Shown here: piece after piece, positions 39,102 through 49,025 of the stretch
How the letters are laid out: every line of letters starts with the position of its first letter
How positions within the stretch are numbered: position 1 is the stretch's first letter
Origin: Pacificispira spongiicola
Lineage (GTDB): Bacteria; Pseudomonadota; Alphaproteobacteria; UBA8366; Aestuariispiraceae
NCBI RefSeq assembly: GCF_012926505.1
Contig: NZ_JABBNT010000001.1
Coordinates: 1,054,001-1,118,000 of the forward strand
Direction of reading: 5' to 3'
Length of the DNA: 64,000 bases
Notes under the pieces: generated by a model
Told to the model about the DNA's origin: nothing
What the model saw: only the letters and a program-made list of their open reading frames with translations
Database searches by the model: none
Translations under genes and position numbers: made by a program

Positions 39102-40094
39102 CTAGTTAGTGTCGGTGAACGGCGCATGGATGCGGTCGCGGCGCGGCGAATGGCCGAAAAACTCGCGATAGCACTTGGCGAAATGGCTTGCCGACACGAA
39201 ACCGCAGGCCAATGCGACATCCAGGACCGACAGGCTGGTTTGGCGCAGCAGGATGCGCGCCCGCTGCATGCGCAGCCCGAAATAGTAGCGGCGCGGTGTC
39301 GTACTCAAATATTTTCGGAACAATCGTTCCAATTGCCGTGTGGACAGACCGATTTCGTCCGCGACCTCCGCCCGATCGATCGGCGCTTCCAGATTTTCTT
39401 CCATATACTGGATCGCCGACAGAAGTTTCGGATGGCTGACACCGATCCGGAAGCGCAGGCCCATGCGCTGATGTTCCGACTGTTCGCGAATTTGCTGATG
39501 CAGGAACCATTCGGACACGTGGGTCGCCAGTTCGTGGCCATGCGCTTGGCGGATCAGATGCAGCATCAGGTCAATGGCCGCCGTCCCGCCGGAGCAGGTC
39601 GCGACGGCACGGTCGATTTCGAAAAGTTCGTCGGTGATATCCAGTTGCGGGTAATCTTCTCGGAACCCGTCCAGATATTCCCAATGGATGGTACAGCGCC
39701 GATTGTTCAGCAGCCCCGCACGCGCCAGAAGATACGGTGCGGTCGAAACGGCAACCAGAACCGTTCCCAGGCGGTTCGACTTGCGGAGATAGTTGATGAT
39801 CCGTGCGTCGTTGACCTTTTCCGAACCCGTCCCGCCGATTATGAAAACATAGTCGAAGGGATAATCGTCGCTGACGGACAGGGTCGGCATGATATCGATC
39901 CCGTTGGAGGCGTTCACCGCCGCCCCGTCGGACGAAATCAGCGTCCAGGTGTAAAGCTCCCGTCCCGCGATCGTGTTGGCCGCGCGCAGGGGCTCGATGG
40001 CCGATGAAAATGCCATCAAGGAAAAACTCGGCAGCAATACGAATCCGAACCGTTCCGGCTCGCCCAGTCCGCGCATAACCATGCGCGATACCAT
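39102..40094 (-). CDS. GlxA-type AraC-family regulator (GbdR-like)
   Basis: A 330-aa regulator with an N-terminal DJ-1/PfpI-like sensing domain (FGFVLLPSFSLMAFSSAIEPLR at the start, GGTGSE and CSGGTAAIDL later) and a C-terminal AraC DNA-binding domain (STRQLERLFRKYL, GFVSASHFAKCYREFFG). This architecture includes GbdR, CdhR and ArgR of glycine-betaine, carnitine and arginine catabolism. Its place next to an MttB-family gene makes a quaternary-amine inducer plausible but unproven. Confidence 0.88.
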   Translation of the reverse strand: MVSRMVMRGLGEPERFGFVLLPSFSLMAFSSAIEPLRAANTIAGRELYTWTLISSDGAAVNASNGIDIMPTLSVSDDYPFDYVFIIGGTGSEKVNDARIINYLRKSNRLGTVLVAVSTAPYLLARAGLLNNRRCTIHWEYLDGFREDYPQLDITDELFEIDRAVATCSGGTAAIDLMLHLIRQAHGHELATHVSEWFLHQQIREQSEHQRMGLRFRIGVSHPKLLSAIQYMEENLEAPIDRAEVADEIGLSTRQLERLFRKYLSTTPRRYYFGLRMQRARILLRQTSLSVLDVALACGFVSASHFAKCYREFFGHSPRRDRIHAPFTDTN

Positions 40095-40153
40095 ATCCAG
40101 ACTCCTGAAAAGAGAAAGCGGGTTGTAAGCGCCCGCGCTGACAGATGTCGCCC

Positions 40154-41725
40154 TTACGGTTCACCCGTGCCGATGTCTTCCTTGCGTTTGGCGATGAAGG
40201 CATCGATGGCCTCCAGCCGCGTCGGGTCCAGCGCCGGTTGTTCGTATTCCTCCAGGACACGCTGCCACAGATCGGTGGCGCGTTGCGTCGCGTCTTTCGC
40301 CCCGGCCAGCCGCCAGTTTTCGCTGTTCGTCCAATCGCTGAGGATCGGCGGATAGAAGGCCGTTTCGTAGCGTTCCATCGTATGACCGATGCCGAAGAAA
40401 TGCCCGCCGGGCGAGACTTCCGCGATGGCGTCCAGACCGATCTCCTCCGGTGTCGTTGCGATCGGCGTCAGGAAGCCGACCAAATGCTGCAGGACTTCGA
40501 CATCCAGCATGACCTTTTCAAAACTGGCGACAAGACCGCCTTCCAACCACCCGGCGGCATGATAGATGAAGTTCCCATACCCCATAATGGCGCTGAACAG
40601 GGACATCATCGTCTCATAGGTCGCCTGCGCATCGACGGCATTCGACGCGTTGCAGCCGCTGGTCCGGTACGGAAGATTGTAGAACCGCGCCAACTGACCG
40701 CCCGCAAGGTTGGCCTTTGCGTTTTCCGGCGTTCCGAAGGCCGGTGCGCCCGACTTCATATCGACATTGGATGTGAACCCGCCATAGACGACGGGCGCGC
40801 CGGGCCGCACGATCTGCGTCAGGCAGATACCGAACAGGGCTTCCGCATTCTGCTGCACCAGCCCCGCCGCCAAGGTTACCGGTGTCATCGCCCCCATCAG
40901 GGTAAACGGCGTGACGATGGTCGCCTGTCCCAGTTCCGCCATCTGGATCGCGCCGGTCGCCATATGCTCGTCCAGTTTGCGCGGGCTGTTGACGTTGATA
41001 TTGCCGATACAGGCCGGGCGATCCGCCATTTCCTCCAATGTCATGCCGCAGGCCCGCGCCACGATTTCGCAGGAATCCTTCGCCCGCCCCGCCCCAATGA
41101 CCTGATGGTTGAACGCCTTGTCGGTGAAGACGACGTTGGCCCGCGTCGTATCCATGTGGCGCGAATTGGCGGGCAGGTCCGTCGGCGCGACCGCCTGATT
41201 GCCCAGGAACCGGATGACGTTGAAGAACTGCGCGAACTTCACCAGCTTTTCGTAATCGGCGTAGTTTCCGGCGCGACGACCGTTGATCGCGTCATGTACG
41301 TTGGGCGGGCCGGAGACCAAGCCGAAATTCAAACTGTTACCGCCGACCAGAATGGACCGATCCGCATTGCGGGGCGTCAGGGTGAATTCGGACGGCGCCT
41401 TGCCGACCAGATCCATGACCAGCGCGCGGTCCATTTTTACCAGACCGCTTGCCCGATCGACATCCGCGCCCGCCTGCGCATACAGGTCCAGCGCCCGGTC
41501 GCCCATCGCCTCGATCCCGATGCGTTCCAGCAAGTCCAGGCTGGCCTCGTGGATCGCCTCCACCTGATCGGCGGACAGCGGCTGCATCGGCGGGAAGGGA
41601 TTGCGAATCACCGTCGCCCACGGCAGTTGCTTGATCCCCGATCCGGCCCCGCGCCGTTCCCGCATCGCCCGTCGGCTCGATAGGCGGGCACCGCTTGCGT
41701 CTCGACTGGCCGCTTCCCGTGTCAT
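40154..41725 (-). CDS. MttB-superfamily methyltransferase, non-pyrrolysine
   Basis: A 523-aa member of the trimethylamine methyltransferase (MttB/MtgB) superfamily. Typical segments are AFNHQVIGAGRAKDS, TPFTLMGAMTPVTLAAGLVQQNAEAL (split over two halves) and SGCNASNAVDAQATYETMMSL. It is read without interruption, so it lacks the amber-encoded pyrrolysine of true MttB. Characterised relatives demethylate glycine betaine, carnitine or proline betaine onto a corrinoid protein. No corrinoid protein or reactivase gene is in the window. The ATG at 41725 is chosen with GGAAGA upstream. It heads a unit with the regulator and enoyl-CoA hydratase. Confidence 0.88.
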   Translation of the reverse strand: MTREAASRDASGARLSSRRAMRERRGAGSGIKQLPWATVIRNPFPPMQPLSADQVEAIHEASLDLLERIGIEAMGDRALDLYAQAGADVDRASGLVKMDRALVMDLVGKAPSEFTLTPRNADRSILVGGNSLNFGLVSGPPNVHDAINGRRAGNYADYEKLVKFAQFFNVIRFLGNQAVAPTDLPANSRHMDTTRANVVFTDKAFNHQVIGAGRAKDSCEIVARACGMTLEEMADRPACIGNINVNSPRKLDEHMATGAIQMAELGQATIVTPFTLMGAMTPVTLAAGLVQQNAEALFGICLTQIVRPGAPVVYGGFTSNVDMKSGAPAFGTPENAKANLAGGQLARFYNLPYRTSGCNASNAVDAQATYETMMSLFSAIMGYGNFIYHAAGWLEGGLVASFEKVMLDVEVLQHLVGFLTPIATTPEEIGLDAIAEVSPGGHFFGIGHTMERYETAFYPPILSDWTNSENWRLAGAKDATQRATDLWQRVLEEYEQPALDPTRLEAIDAFIAKRKEDIGTGEP

Positions 41726-41816
41726 GAATATCTTCCATCCCAAATGTGGCGTCGTTTTCCGACGGCTGCCGCTGCTGCGGCACCGGGATCAAGCATCCGC
41801 TGAACCAGGAATGGGA

Positions 41817-41834
41817 GTGTCCAATCACCGACAC
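41817..41834. promoter_or_regulatory. Inverted repeat GTGTC-N8-GACAC upstream of the MttB-like gene
   Basis: A perfect 5-8-5 dyad lies 91 bases upstream of the methyltransferase start, followed by two TTGCCA repeats. It is a candidate operator for the adjacent GlxA-type regulator. Confidence 0.3.
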
Positions 41835-41904
41835 AAATTGCCAATTTTTGCCACTGGCGACCTTTACCGCATCGGTTAGGCAGCTCGCGGATCAAATAGA
41901 TGCG

Positions 41905-42822
41905 TTAGACGGACGCATTGGGCGGGGACGGCGGTGGCGGCGGGGCCCGTCGCAATTTCGACTCGCGGATCGCGATATAGGTCGACCCGCCGAAAATGAC
42001 TGCGCCGCCGATCAGGGTGCTGACGCCTGGTTCCTGACCGAAGGCGATATAGCCGACAATCGCCGCCCAGATCAGGCGCATGAAATCGACCGGCATGACG
42101 ACGGCGGTTTCCCCGGTTTTCAGGGATTCGGCGAAACTCCATTGCGCCATTGCACCCGCCGCGCCGATCCCGGCCATCCAGGACAGTTCCGTCAGGCTGG
42201 GCCATGTCCAATGCAGCAGAGCGAAGGGCAGCGACAACGGGGCCATCATCAACCCCATATACAGCGCGATGGTCAGGGAGGAATCGTCCCGCGAGATTCG
42301 TTTGATGACCAGGATCGCCGACGCCCAGAACAAGGACGAGATTACGACCAGCAAATGGCCGGTGTCGATTTCGGCAAAACCGGGCTTCAGGATGATCAGC
42401 GCGCCCACGAAACCGAAGCCCATCGCCACCGCGCGCCGCCAACCGAATCGTTCCTTCAACAGGACGGCGGCCAGCAAGGTTGCGAAAATCGGCGCCAGGA
42501 AGCCGAGACCCGACACATCGGCGAGGGGTGCCATGGTCAGTGCCGTGAAATAGCACATCATCGCGCCGATATTCAGAACGGCCCGCAGCCCCAGCAGTCC
42601 CGGCCGTTTCGCGCGCATCGGTTCGAACCCGTGGCGCAGGAACATCGGCGTCAGCGCCAGGAAGCCGAAGACATTGCGGAAGAAGGCAATTTCGAAGGGA
42701 TGGACGGATTCCCCGACATGCCGGATACCGGAATGCATCGCGACGAAACAGGTCGTCGCGACCATCATCCATCCCATCCCGATCAGATTGTTGCGGGGGG
42801 CGAAGGCATCGGTCGAAGCCAT
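41905..42822 (-). CDS. EamA/DMT-family transporter
   Basis: A 305-aa membrane protein of about ten helices with two EamA repeats; the MMVATTCFVAMHSGIRH and FRNVFGFLALTPMF segments are typical of the RhaT/RarD-like exporters of alphaproteobacteria. Substrate is unknown. The ATG at 42822 begins MASTDAFAP. It lies on the same strand between the amine oxidase and MttB-like genes, with more than 100 bases on each side, so operon membership is doubtful. Confidence 0.88.
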   Translation of the reverse strand: MASTDAFAPRNNLIGMGWMMVATTCFVAMHSGIRHVGESVHPFEIAFFRNVFGFLALTPMFLRHGFEPMRAKRPGLLGLRAVLNIGAMMCYFTALTMAPLADVSGLGFLAPIFATLLAAVLLKERFGWRRAVAMGFGFVGALIILKPGFAEIDTGHLLVVISSLFWASAILVIKRISRDDSSLTIALYMGLMMAPLSLPFALLHWTWPSLTELSWMAGIGAAGAMAQWSFAESLKTGETAVVMPVDFMRLIWAAIVGYIAFGQEPGVSTLIGGAVIFGGSTYIAIRESKLRRAPPPPPSPPNASV

Positions 42823-42926
42823 CGGATTCCGAAACGTGGGTGCGTCAGCGAAAGGATAGACCGTCCGCCCGGCAACTCAATCCGACAACTGGTATTAACT
42901 GTTGCGACCGGTGGTGCGGAATCCCG

Positions 42927-44195
42927 TCACGCGGAACCGCCGCGACCGAGGCCTTCCTTCAGCAGGGTCGCAATCGCAGAGCCGCCGGTAAAATAGGCGC
43001 CATGCGCGGTCGCATAGTAATCCAGGGCGCAGGCTTCCCCGGCCAGGATCACACGCTCGTCGAAGCGCATAGCCAGCGCGTCCCGCGCCACCGTCCGCCC
43101 CGGTAGGGCCGCCGAATAGCCGCCCAAGGTCAGCGGGTCCGTCGACCAGCAGCTTGCGTCCCGCGCGACAATCCGCTTCAGGACGTCTTTCCCCAAAACT
43201 TCCGCCAGGGCGGCCTCCGTCGCATCGATCAGGGCGACCTTGCCCCCCTCCTGGGTCAGATCGTGGGCCAGATCGCCCGCGATATAGGCCCCGACCGTGG
43301 GATCGCCGAATTCCGTGAAACACAGGCTCAACATCCCGCCCGCCGCCGGCCCCTGGGTCGGCACGACATGCACGCTTTGTGTCGGGGTGTCGAAGACCGG
43401 GCCGTCCATCGTCAGGCAGACCCGTTCGGCATAACCCATGGGCACGCCTTCCAAACCGGTCTGCACGACCGCGGGCAATTCCGGCGTGAACCGGATCGCG
43501 CCGGATGCCAGCACCCCGGCGGAGACCGTCACCACGACCGACAGGCCGCGCAAGGTCCCCTTCGGCGTTTCGACGGAGACCAGCGCACCGGTGCGATCCA
43601 CCGCAGTGACCGGGCAATTCAACCGGATGGGCAGGTCCTTCGCGAAGGACGCGATCAGCGCCCCATACCCGTCCCGCACGGGCCAGTCTTCCGGCACATC
43701 CGCGAATCGCTGGTAGTCGCCGGTCGACAGGCGTTCCGGCGGCACGCCGTGAATGGCCTCGCACCAGCCGACATAATGCGTGTAATAGGGCGACGCCGTG
43801 TCGATGACCGACGCCCCCGCCACATCGCCGTCGGCCGTGATATAGGCTTCGTCGCAGGCCTCGTAGAATCGGGCGCAGGCCGCGCGTTCGTCGTCCGACA
43901 GACGACTCGATCCTCGATACGCCATTTCCGGAACCGACGTCGCGTGCAAATCCATCCGCACCCGCCATCCTTCGCGCAGCGCCACCGCGGCAAAGGGATT
44001 GCGCGAGGCGTTATGCAGATAGTGGCAGCCCAGATCGTAAGGCACCCCGCCGACATCGACCGCATGCGCCCGCCCGCCGATACGCCCGTTCGCTTCCAGA
44101 ATGACCGCGTTCAAACCGGCGGCCCGCGCGGCAAGCCCCGCGCCGATCCCCGCGGCCCCGGCCCCGATGATGATCACGTCGAAAATGTCGGACAC
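42927..44195 (-). CDS. Flavin-containing amine oxidase family protein
   Basis: A 422-aa FAD-dependent oxidoreductase. The dinucleotide-binding motif IIIGAGAAGIGAGLAA lies at residues 8-23, followed by ILEANGRIGGRAHAV, and the second FAD contact near the C-terminus is RVILAGEACALDYYATAHGA. This resembles monoamine oxidase-like proteins of bacteria, acting on a primary or secondary amine or on a carotenoid-like substrate. The start is GTG at 44195 because of the strong GGGGAGGGG sequence five bases before it. It is divergent from arsC. Confidence 0.88.
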   Translation of the reverse strand: MSDIFDVIIIGAGAAGIGAGLAARAAGLNAVILEANGRIGGRAHAVDVGGVPYDLGCHYLHNASRNPFAAVALREGWRVRMDLHATSVPEMAYRGSSRLSDDERAACARFYEACDEAYITADGDVAGASVIDTASPYYTHYVGWCEAIHGVPPERLSTGDYQRFADVPEDWPVRDGYGALIASFAKDLPIRLNCPVTAVDRTGALVSVETPKGTLRGLSVVVTVSAGVLASGAIRFTPELPAVVQTGLEGVPMGYAERVCLTMDGPVFDTPTQSVHVVPTQGPAAGGMLSLCFTEFGDPTVGAYIAGDLAHDLTQEGGKVALIDATEAALAEVLGKDVLKRIVARDASCWSTDPLTLGGYSAALPGRTVARDALAMRFDERVILAGEACALDYYATAHGAYFTGGSAIATLLKEGLGRGGSA

Positions 44196-44266
44196 TTGAT
44201 CCCCTCCCCAAATCCCGCAAGACTGCGCACCCGTAAATCGCCCCAAGACCTTTAGAGAGTTCGACC

Positions 44267-44614
44267 ATGTCCGTCACGATCTATCACAATCCCCGTTGCT
44301 CCAAATCCCGCGAGACCTTGAAGCTGTTGGAGGATAAGGGAATTACGCCGGAAGTCGTACTCTACCTTCAGGACGCCCCGGATGCGGCGACGATCAAGGA
44401 CCTCGTCGCGAAGCTGGGCCTGTCCAGTGCGCGGGACCTGATGCGCACCAAGGAAGCGGTCTATAAGGACCTGGGCTTGAAGGAGGTTTCGGACGAAGCC
44501 GCCCTGATCCGCGCCATGGCCGAAAACCCGGTCCTGATCGAACGCCCGATCGTCCTGAAAGACGGCAAGGCCCGCCTGGGCCGCCCACCGGAAAGCGTGC
44601 TGGAGATTCTTTAG
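44267..44614 (+). CDS. arsC: Arsenate reductase (glutaredoxin type, ArsC/Spx family)
   Basis: A 115-aa thioredoxin-fold protein. The active-site motif NPRCSKSRET holds Cys11 as expected in the glutaredoxin-dependent ArsC family, and the RTKEAVYKDLGL and NPVLIERPIV segments are family hallmarks. The enzyme reduces arsenate to arsenite in the cytoplasm, though chromosomal copies without an arsenite pump, as here, often have unproven roles. It is divergent from the amine oxidase gene. Confidence 0.92.
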   Translation: MSVTIYHNPRCSKSRETLKLLEDKGITPEVVLYLQDAPDAATIKDLVAKLGLSSARDLMRTKEAVYKDLGLKEVSDEAALIRAMAENPVLIERPIVLKDGKARLGRPPESVLEIL

Positions 44615-44725
44615 CTTTTTGCTCCATTCCCGGCTTTCCATGCCGGGGTTGTTGGTATACACAACGCGCCTAGCCCACAGTCTGGCCAAATATCAACGCT
44701 TCGCACTTCGGAGGCGCGTTCGCCC

Positions 44726-47700
44726 ATGCCCAAACGTACCGATATCGACGCCGTCATGATCATTGGGGCCGGCCCCATCGTCATCGGCCAAGCCTGCGAA
44801 TTCGACTATTCAGGCACGCAAGCCTGCAAGGCGCTGAAGCAGGAAGGATATCGCGTCGTTCTGGTCAATTCGAACCCGGCGACGATCATGACCGATCCGA
44901 ACACGGCGGACGCGACCTATATCGAACCGATCACCCCGGACATTGTCGCCAAGATCCTGAAACGCGAGCGTCAGGAACACCCGGACGAAAAGCTGGTCCT
45001 GCTGCCAACCATGGGCGGGCAGACGGCGCTGAACACGGCGCTGGCGCTGGAAGAACGCGGGGTTCTGGAGCTGCTGGGCGTGGAAATGATCGGCGCGAAG
45101 GCCGATGTGATCGACAAGGCGGAAGACCGCCAGCGGTTCCGCGAGGCGATGGACAAGATCGGTCTGGAAAGCCCGCGGTCCAAGCAAGTCTCGACGCTGG
45201 AAGAAGCGATGGTGGCGCTGGACTATGTCAAGCTGCCGACGATCATCCGCCCGTCCTTCACCATGGGCGGCACCGGCGGCGGCATCGCCTATAACAAGGA
45301 AGAATTTCAGAAGCTGGTGAAGGGCGGCTTGGCCGCGTCGCCGGTGCACACGGTCCTGGTCGAGGAATCGGTCCTGGGCTGGAAAGAATACGAGATGGAA
45401 GTCGTGCGCGACCGCGACGACAACTGCATCATCATCTGCTCCATCGAAAACTTCGATCCGATGGGCGTGCATACCGGCGATTCCATCACCGTCGCCCCGG
45501 CGCTGACGCTGACGGACAAGGAATACCAGATCATGCGCAACGCCTCGATCGCGTGCCTGCGCGAAATCGGGGTCGAAACCGGCGGGTCCAACGTCCAGTT
45601 CGCCGTGAACCCGGATGACGGGCGCTTGGTCGTCATCGAAATGAACCCGCGTGTGTCGCGATCCTCCGCCCTCGCATCGAAAGCCACCGGCTTCCCGATC
45701 GCCAAGGTCGCGGCGAAGCTGGCCGTCGGCTATACGCTGGACGAATTGGACAACGACATCACGAAGGTCACCCCGGCGAGCTTCGAACCGACCATCGATT
45801 ACGTGGTCACCAAGATGCCGCGCTTCACCTTCGAAAAATTTGCGGGTGCCGATCCGACGCTGACGACCTCCATGAAATCGGTTGGGGAAGCCATGTCCAT
45901 CGGCCGGACCTTCGCGGAAAGCCTGCAAAAGGCGCTGCGGTCCATGGAAACCGGCCTGACGGGATTGAACGAAATCGATATCGGCACGGACAAGGACGCA
46001 TGGCGCGCGGCCATTTCCAAACCGCTGCCGGACCGCCTGCTGAAAATCGCGCAGGCCTTCCGCCACGGCATGACGCTGGACGAAATTCACCGCGCCAACA
46101 ATATCGACCCCTGGTTCCTGGCCCAGATCGAAACCATCGTGAAGGCGGAGCAGGGTGTGCGCGACAACGGTCTGCCGAAATCGCGTCAGGACATGCTGCG
46201 GCTCAAGAAGCTCGGCTTCTCCGACATGCGGCTGGCGGAGCTGGCGGGGACCGAGGAAGGTGCCGTCATGGCCCTGCGCCACGAATTGGATGTGCGCCCG
46301 GTCTATAAGCGCATCGATACCTGCGCCGCCGAATTCCCCAGCGAAACGCCCTACATGTATTCCTGCTACGAAGGGGACGGTTTCTCCGAACCGGACTGCG
46401 AGGCGGATGTCACCGACCGCAAGAAGGTCGTCATCCTGGGCGGCGGTCCGAACCGGATCGGCCAAGGGATCGAATTCGACTATTGCTGCGTCCACGCGGC
46501 CTATGCCCTGACGGAAGCGGGCTATGAGACGATCATGGTCAACTGCAACCCGGAAACGGTGTCCACCGACTACGACACGTCGGACCGGCTGTATTTCGAA
46601 CCGCTGACCGGCGAGGACGTGATCGAACTGGTCCGCAAGGAACAGGCGAAAGGCGAGGTTCTGGGCGTCATCGTGCAGTTCGGGGGTCAGACGCCGCTGA
46701 AGCTGGCGGGCGCGTTGGAAGCGGCGGGCATCCCGATCCTGGGCACGTCGCCCGACGCGATCGACCTGGCGGAAGACCGCGAGCGCTTCCAGAAACTGAT
46801 CCAGGAACTGGATCTGCTGCAGCCGCCGAACGGCATCGCCGTGTCCGAAGAACAGGCCGTCGCCATCGCCAAGCGTATCGGCTTCCCGGTCGTCATCCGC
46901 CCATCCTATGTCCTAGGCGGCCGCGCGATGGAAATCGTGCATGGCGAGGAAGAACTGCGCCGCTACATCAATTCCGCGGTGCAGGTGTCCGGAAAAAGCC
47001 CGGTCCTGATCGATTATTATCTGAAAGACGCGATCGAGGTCGATGTCGACGCCCTGTGCGACGGGGAAACCGTCCATGTCGCGGGCGTGATGGAGCATAT
47101 CGAGGAAGCGGGCATCCATTCCGGGGACAGCGCTTGTTCCCTGCCGCCCTATTCCCTGCCGCAATCCGTCATCGACGACATGAAACGCCAGACGGAAGCC
47201 ATGGCCAAGGCCCTGGGCGTCGTCGGCCTGATGAATGTGCAATACGCGGTCAAAGACGGCACGGTCTATATTCTGGAAGTGAACCCGCGCGCCAGCCGGA
47301 CGGTGCCCTTCGTCGCCAAGGCGACCGGCGTGCCGATCGCCAAGATCGCGTCGCGCATCATGGCGGGCGAGAAACTGGCCGATTTCGACCTGGAACCCCA
47401 CGCGCTGGGCGATCATATCGCGGTCAAGGAAGCGGTCTTCCCGTTCAACCGTTTCCCGGGCGTCGACGTCATCCTGGGCCCGGAAATGAAATCGACCGGG
47501 GAGGTCATGGGCCTGGACAAGGATTTCGCCCATGCCTTCGCCAAGGCGCAATTCGCCTGCGGCGCGGACCTGCCCAGCCAGGGCAAGGTCTTCGTGTCGG
47601 TCAAGGACAGCGACAAGACCGCTGTCCTGGAACCGAGCCGCATGATGGTCGAATGCGGGCTGGAAATCCTGGCCACCGCCGGGACCGCACGGTACCTGGA

Positions 47701-47983
47701 AGAAAACGGCGTGCCCGTCACCCAGATCAACAAGGTGATGGAAGGCCAGCCGCATATCGTCGACGCGATCATCAACGGCGACGTGCAGCTTGTCTTCAAC
47801 ACGACGGAAGGTCGCAAGGCCCTGGAAGACAGCTTCTCGCTGCGTCAGGCCGCCCTGTCGATGAAAGTGCCCTACTACACGACGGTCGCCGGGGTTCGCG
47901 CCGCGGCGCTCGCCATCCGGGCATTGAAGCAGGGAGGCCTTGAAGTCGCCCCCCTTCAATCGTACTTTAGTCGTTCGGCGTAA
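44726..47983 (+). CDS. carB: Carbamoyl-phosphate synthase large subunit
   Basis: A 1085-aa protein with two ATP-grasp halves. Each carries the typical motifs: [17 protein letters not shown] in the first and [17 protein letters not shown] in the second, with FTMGGTGGG and YVLGGRAM as ATP-binding glycine loops, and a C-terminal MGS-like allosteric domain. With CarA (not in the window) it makes carbamoyl phosphate for arginine and pyrimidines. Next comes greA, an arrangement seen in many alphaproteobacteria. The gap upstream includes a hairpin CCCGGC/GCCGGG (44629-44647). Confidence 0.98.
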   Translation: MPKRTDIDAVMIIGAGPIVIGQACEFDYSGTQACKALKQEGYRVVLVNSNPATIMTDPNTADATYIEPITPDIVAKILKRERQEHPDEKLVLLPTMGGQTALNTALALEERGVLELLGVEMIGAKADVIDKAEDRQRFREAMDKIGLESPRSKQVSTLEEAMVALDYVKLPTIIRPSFTMGGTGGGIAYNKEEFQKLVKGGLAASPVHTVLVEESVLGWKEYEMEVVRDRDDNCIIICSIENFDPMGVHTGDSITVAPALTLTDKEYQIMRNASIACLREIGVETGGSNVQFAVNPDDGRLVVIEMNPRVSRSSALASKATGFPIAKVAAKLAVGYTLDELDNDITKVTPASFEPTIDYVVTKMPRFTFEKFAGADPTLTTSMKSVGEAMSIGRTFAESLQKALRSMETGLTGLNEIDIGTDKDAWRAAISKPLPDRLLKIAQAFRHGMTLDEIHRANNIDPWFLAQIETIVKAEQGVRDNGLPKSRQDMLRLKKLGFSDMRLAELAGTEEGAVMALRHELDVRPVYKRIDTCAAEFPSETPYMYSCYEGDGFSEPDCEADVTDRKKVVILGGGPNRIGQGIEFDYCCVHAAYALTEAGYETIMVNCNPETVSTDYDTSDRLYFEPLTGEDVIELVRKEQAKGEVLGVIVQFGGQTPLKLAGALEAAGIPILGTSPDAIDLAEDRERFQKLIQELDLLQPPNGIAVSEEQAVAIAKRIGFPVVIRPSYVLGGRAMEIVHGEEELRRYINSAVQVSGKSPVLIDYYLKDAIEVDVDALCDGETVHVAGVMEHIEEAGIHSGDSACSLPPYSLPQSVIDDMKRQTEAMAKALGVVGLMNVQYAVKDGTVYILEVNPRASRTVPFVAKATGVPIAKIASRIMAGEKLADFDLEPHALGDHIAVKEAVFPFNRFPGVDVILGPEMKSTGEVMGLDKDFAHAFAKAQFACGADLPSQGKVFVSVKDSDKTAVLEPSRMMVECGLEILATAGTARYLEENGVPVTQINKVMEGQPHIVDAIINGDVQLVFNTTEGRKALEDSFSLRQAALSMKVPYYTTVAGVRAAALAIRALKQGGLEVAPLQSYFSRSA

Positions 47984-48008
47984 CCGGGTTACGCCCGACG
48001 CGGGGGCG

Positions 48009-48025
48009 GTCCTTCGACGAAGGAC
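48009..48025 (+). repeat. Hairpin GTCCTTC-GAC-GAAGGAC after carB
   Basis: A perfect 7-bp stem with a 3-base loop lies 26 bases beyond the carB stop in the 217-base gap before greA. The following bases (GGCTTTCGG) make it a weak terminator at best. Confidence 0.4.
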
Positions 48026-48200
48026 GGCTTTCGGGGGCGGTACGAAGCGGGGCTATCTCACGACGTCCTGAATGGTGTGCCGGTCGGAAGGGTGCGCTTC
48101 GCAGTTTTTCCGACCGCTGGACAATCTGTGTCACATTGCCGAACGGGCACGGCGGAAGGGCCGACCGGGCAGTGACCTTGGAAGTGATAGGTGGAACGAT

Positions 48201-48674
48201 ATGCAAAAGGTTCCGATGACGCTGCGCGGTTACGAAACCATGGTGGCGGAGTTGAAAAACCTTAAAGGGGTCGAACGTCCGGCGATCATCCAGGCGATCG
48301 CGGAAGCGCGCGAACATGGCGACCTGTCCGAAAACGCGGAATATCACGCCGCGCGCGAACGCCAGAGCTTTGTCGAAGGCCGCATTGCGGAACTGGAAGA
48401 CCAGAGCAGCCGCGCCGAAGTGATCGACCCGGCGAAACTGGACGGCGACAGCGTGAAATTCGGTGCCACCGTCACCATTGCCGACTGCGAAACCGATGAG
48501 GAATCCGTCTACCAAATCGTCGGCGAATTCGAAGCGGATATCGCGGAAAAGAAGATTTCCGTCACCAGCCCGATGGCCCGTGCCATGATCGGCAAGGCGG
48601 AAGGCGACGTCTTCGAAGTGAACAGCCCCGGCGGGACGCGCGACTACGAGGTCGTGGCGGTCAAGTTCGAATAG
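48201..48674 (+). CDS. greA: Transcription elongation factor GreA
   Basis: A 157-aa factor that stimulates transcript cleavage in backtracked RNA polymerase. The N-terminal coiled coil contains the conserved [24 protein letters not shown] segment with the Asp-Glu tip residues, and the C-terminal FKBP-like domain ends in [15 protein letters not shown]. The ATG at 48201 is chosen (AGGTGG upstream); a longer reading adds 43 residues that do not fit the family. Confidence 0.97.
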   Translation: MQKVPMTLRGYETMVAELKNLKGVERPAIIQAIAEAREHGDLSENAEYHAARERQSFVEGRIAELEDQSSRAEVIDPAKLDGDSVKFGATVTIADCETDEESVYQIVGEFEADIAEKKISVTSPMARAMIGKAEGDVFEVNSPGGTRDYEVVAVKFE

Positions 48675-48704
48675 TCCAACCCCGCCTTAGCGGAAGGATC
48701 CGAA

Positions 48705-48911
48705 ATGTCTGAATTCTTTGCCCCGTTCACCGCCTGGCTGAACGATCTGACCGGCCTCGGTATTTCGATCCACGGCTATATTTCGATCTTTCTGGCGCTG
48801 GTCGGGGTCTTCGGCCTGTATATCGGCCTTCTGTATCTGATCCGGCTGTCGCATTCTTCTGGCGTGGACGATGCCGTGCGCGATTATCGGCACCCCAATC
48901 AGAAGCAATAA
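48705..48911 (+). CDS. Small single-helix membrane protein, 68 aa
   Basis: A 68-residue protein with one strong hydrophobic helix (IFLALVGVFGLYIGLLYLI, about 27-45) and short polar ends. A GGAAGGAT Shine-Dalgarno and a 30-base gap after greA support it as a real gene, possibly in the greA transcript. I do not recognise the family. Confidence 0.55.
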   Translation: MSEFFAPFTAWLNDLTGLGISIHGYISIFLALVGVFGLYIGLLYLIRLSHSSGVDDAVRDYRHPNQKQ

Positions 48912-49025
48912 TCTTCTAATTACTGAAAAAAGTTCGGTAAAAATAACGATTCCTGCAAGTCAGGTAAGCTTTTATTCACATATTGGAATGTAGAACCACG
49001 CTAGCTAATTTCTAGGGTGGAAAGC

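Noticed and set aside
40145-41683. Long plus-strand frame of 512 codons
   Set aside because: It mirrors the MttB-family gene; the translated peptide is Arg/His/Gln-rich with no domain pattern.
40154-41725. Pyrrolysine (amber) codon in the MttB-like gene
   Set aside because: The frame is continuous without an internal TAG, so it belongs to the non-pyrrolysine branch.
44648-44665. GTTGT-N8-ACAAC dyad before carB as a regulator site
   Set aside because: Only five base pairs, imperfect surroundings, and no known regulator for carB with such a site.
44810-46495. Long minus-strand frame inside carB
   Set aside because: It is antisense to a well-supported housekeeping gene and shows shadow-type composition.
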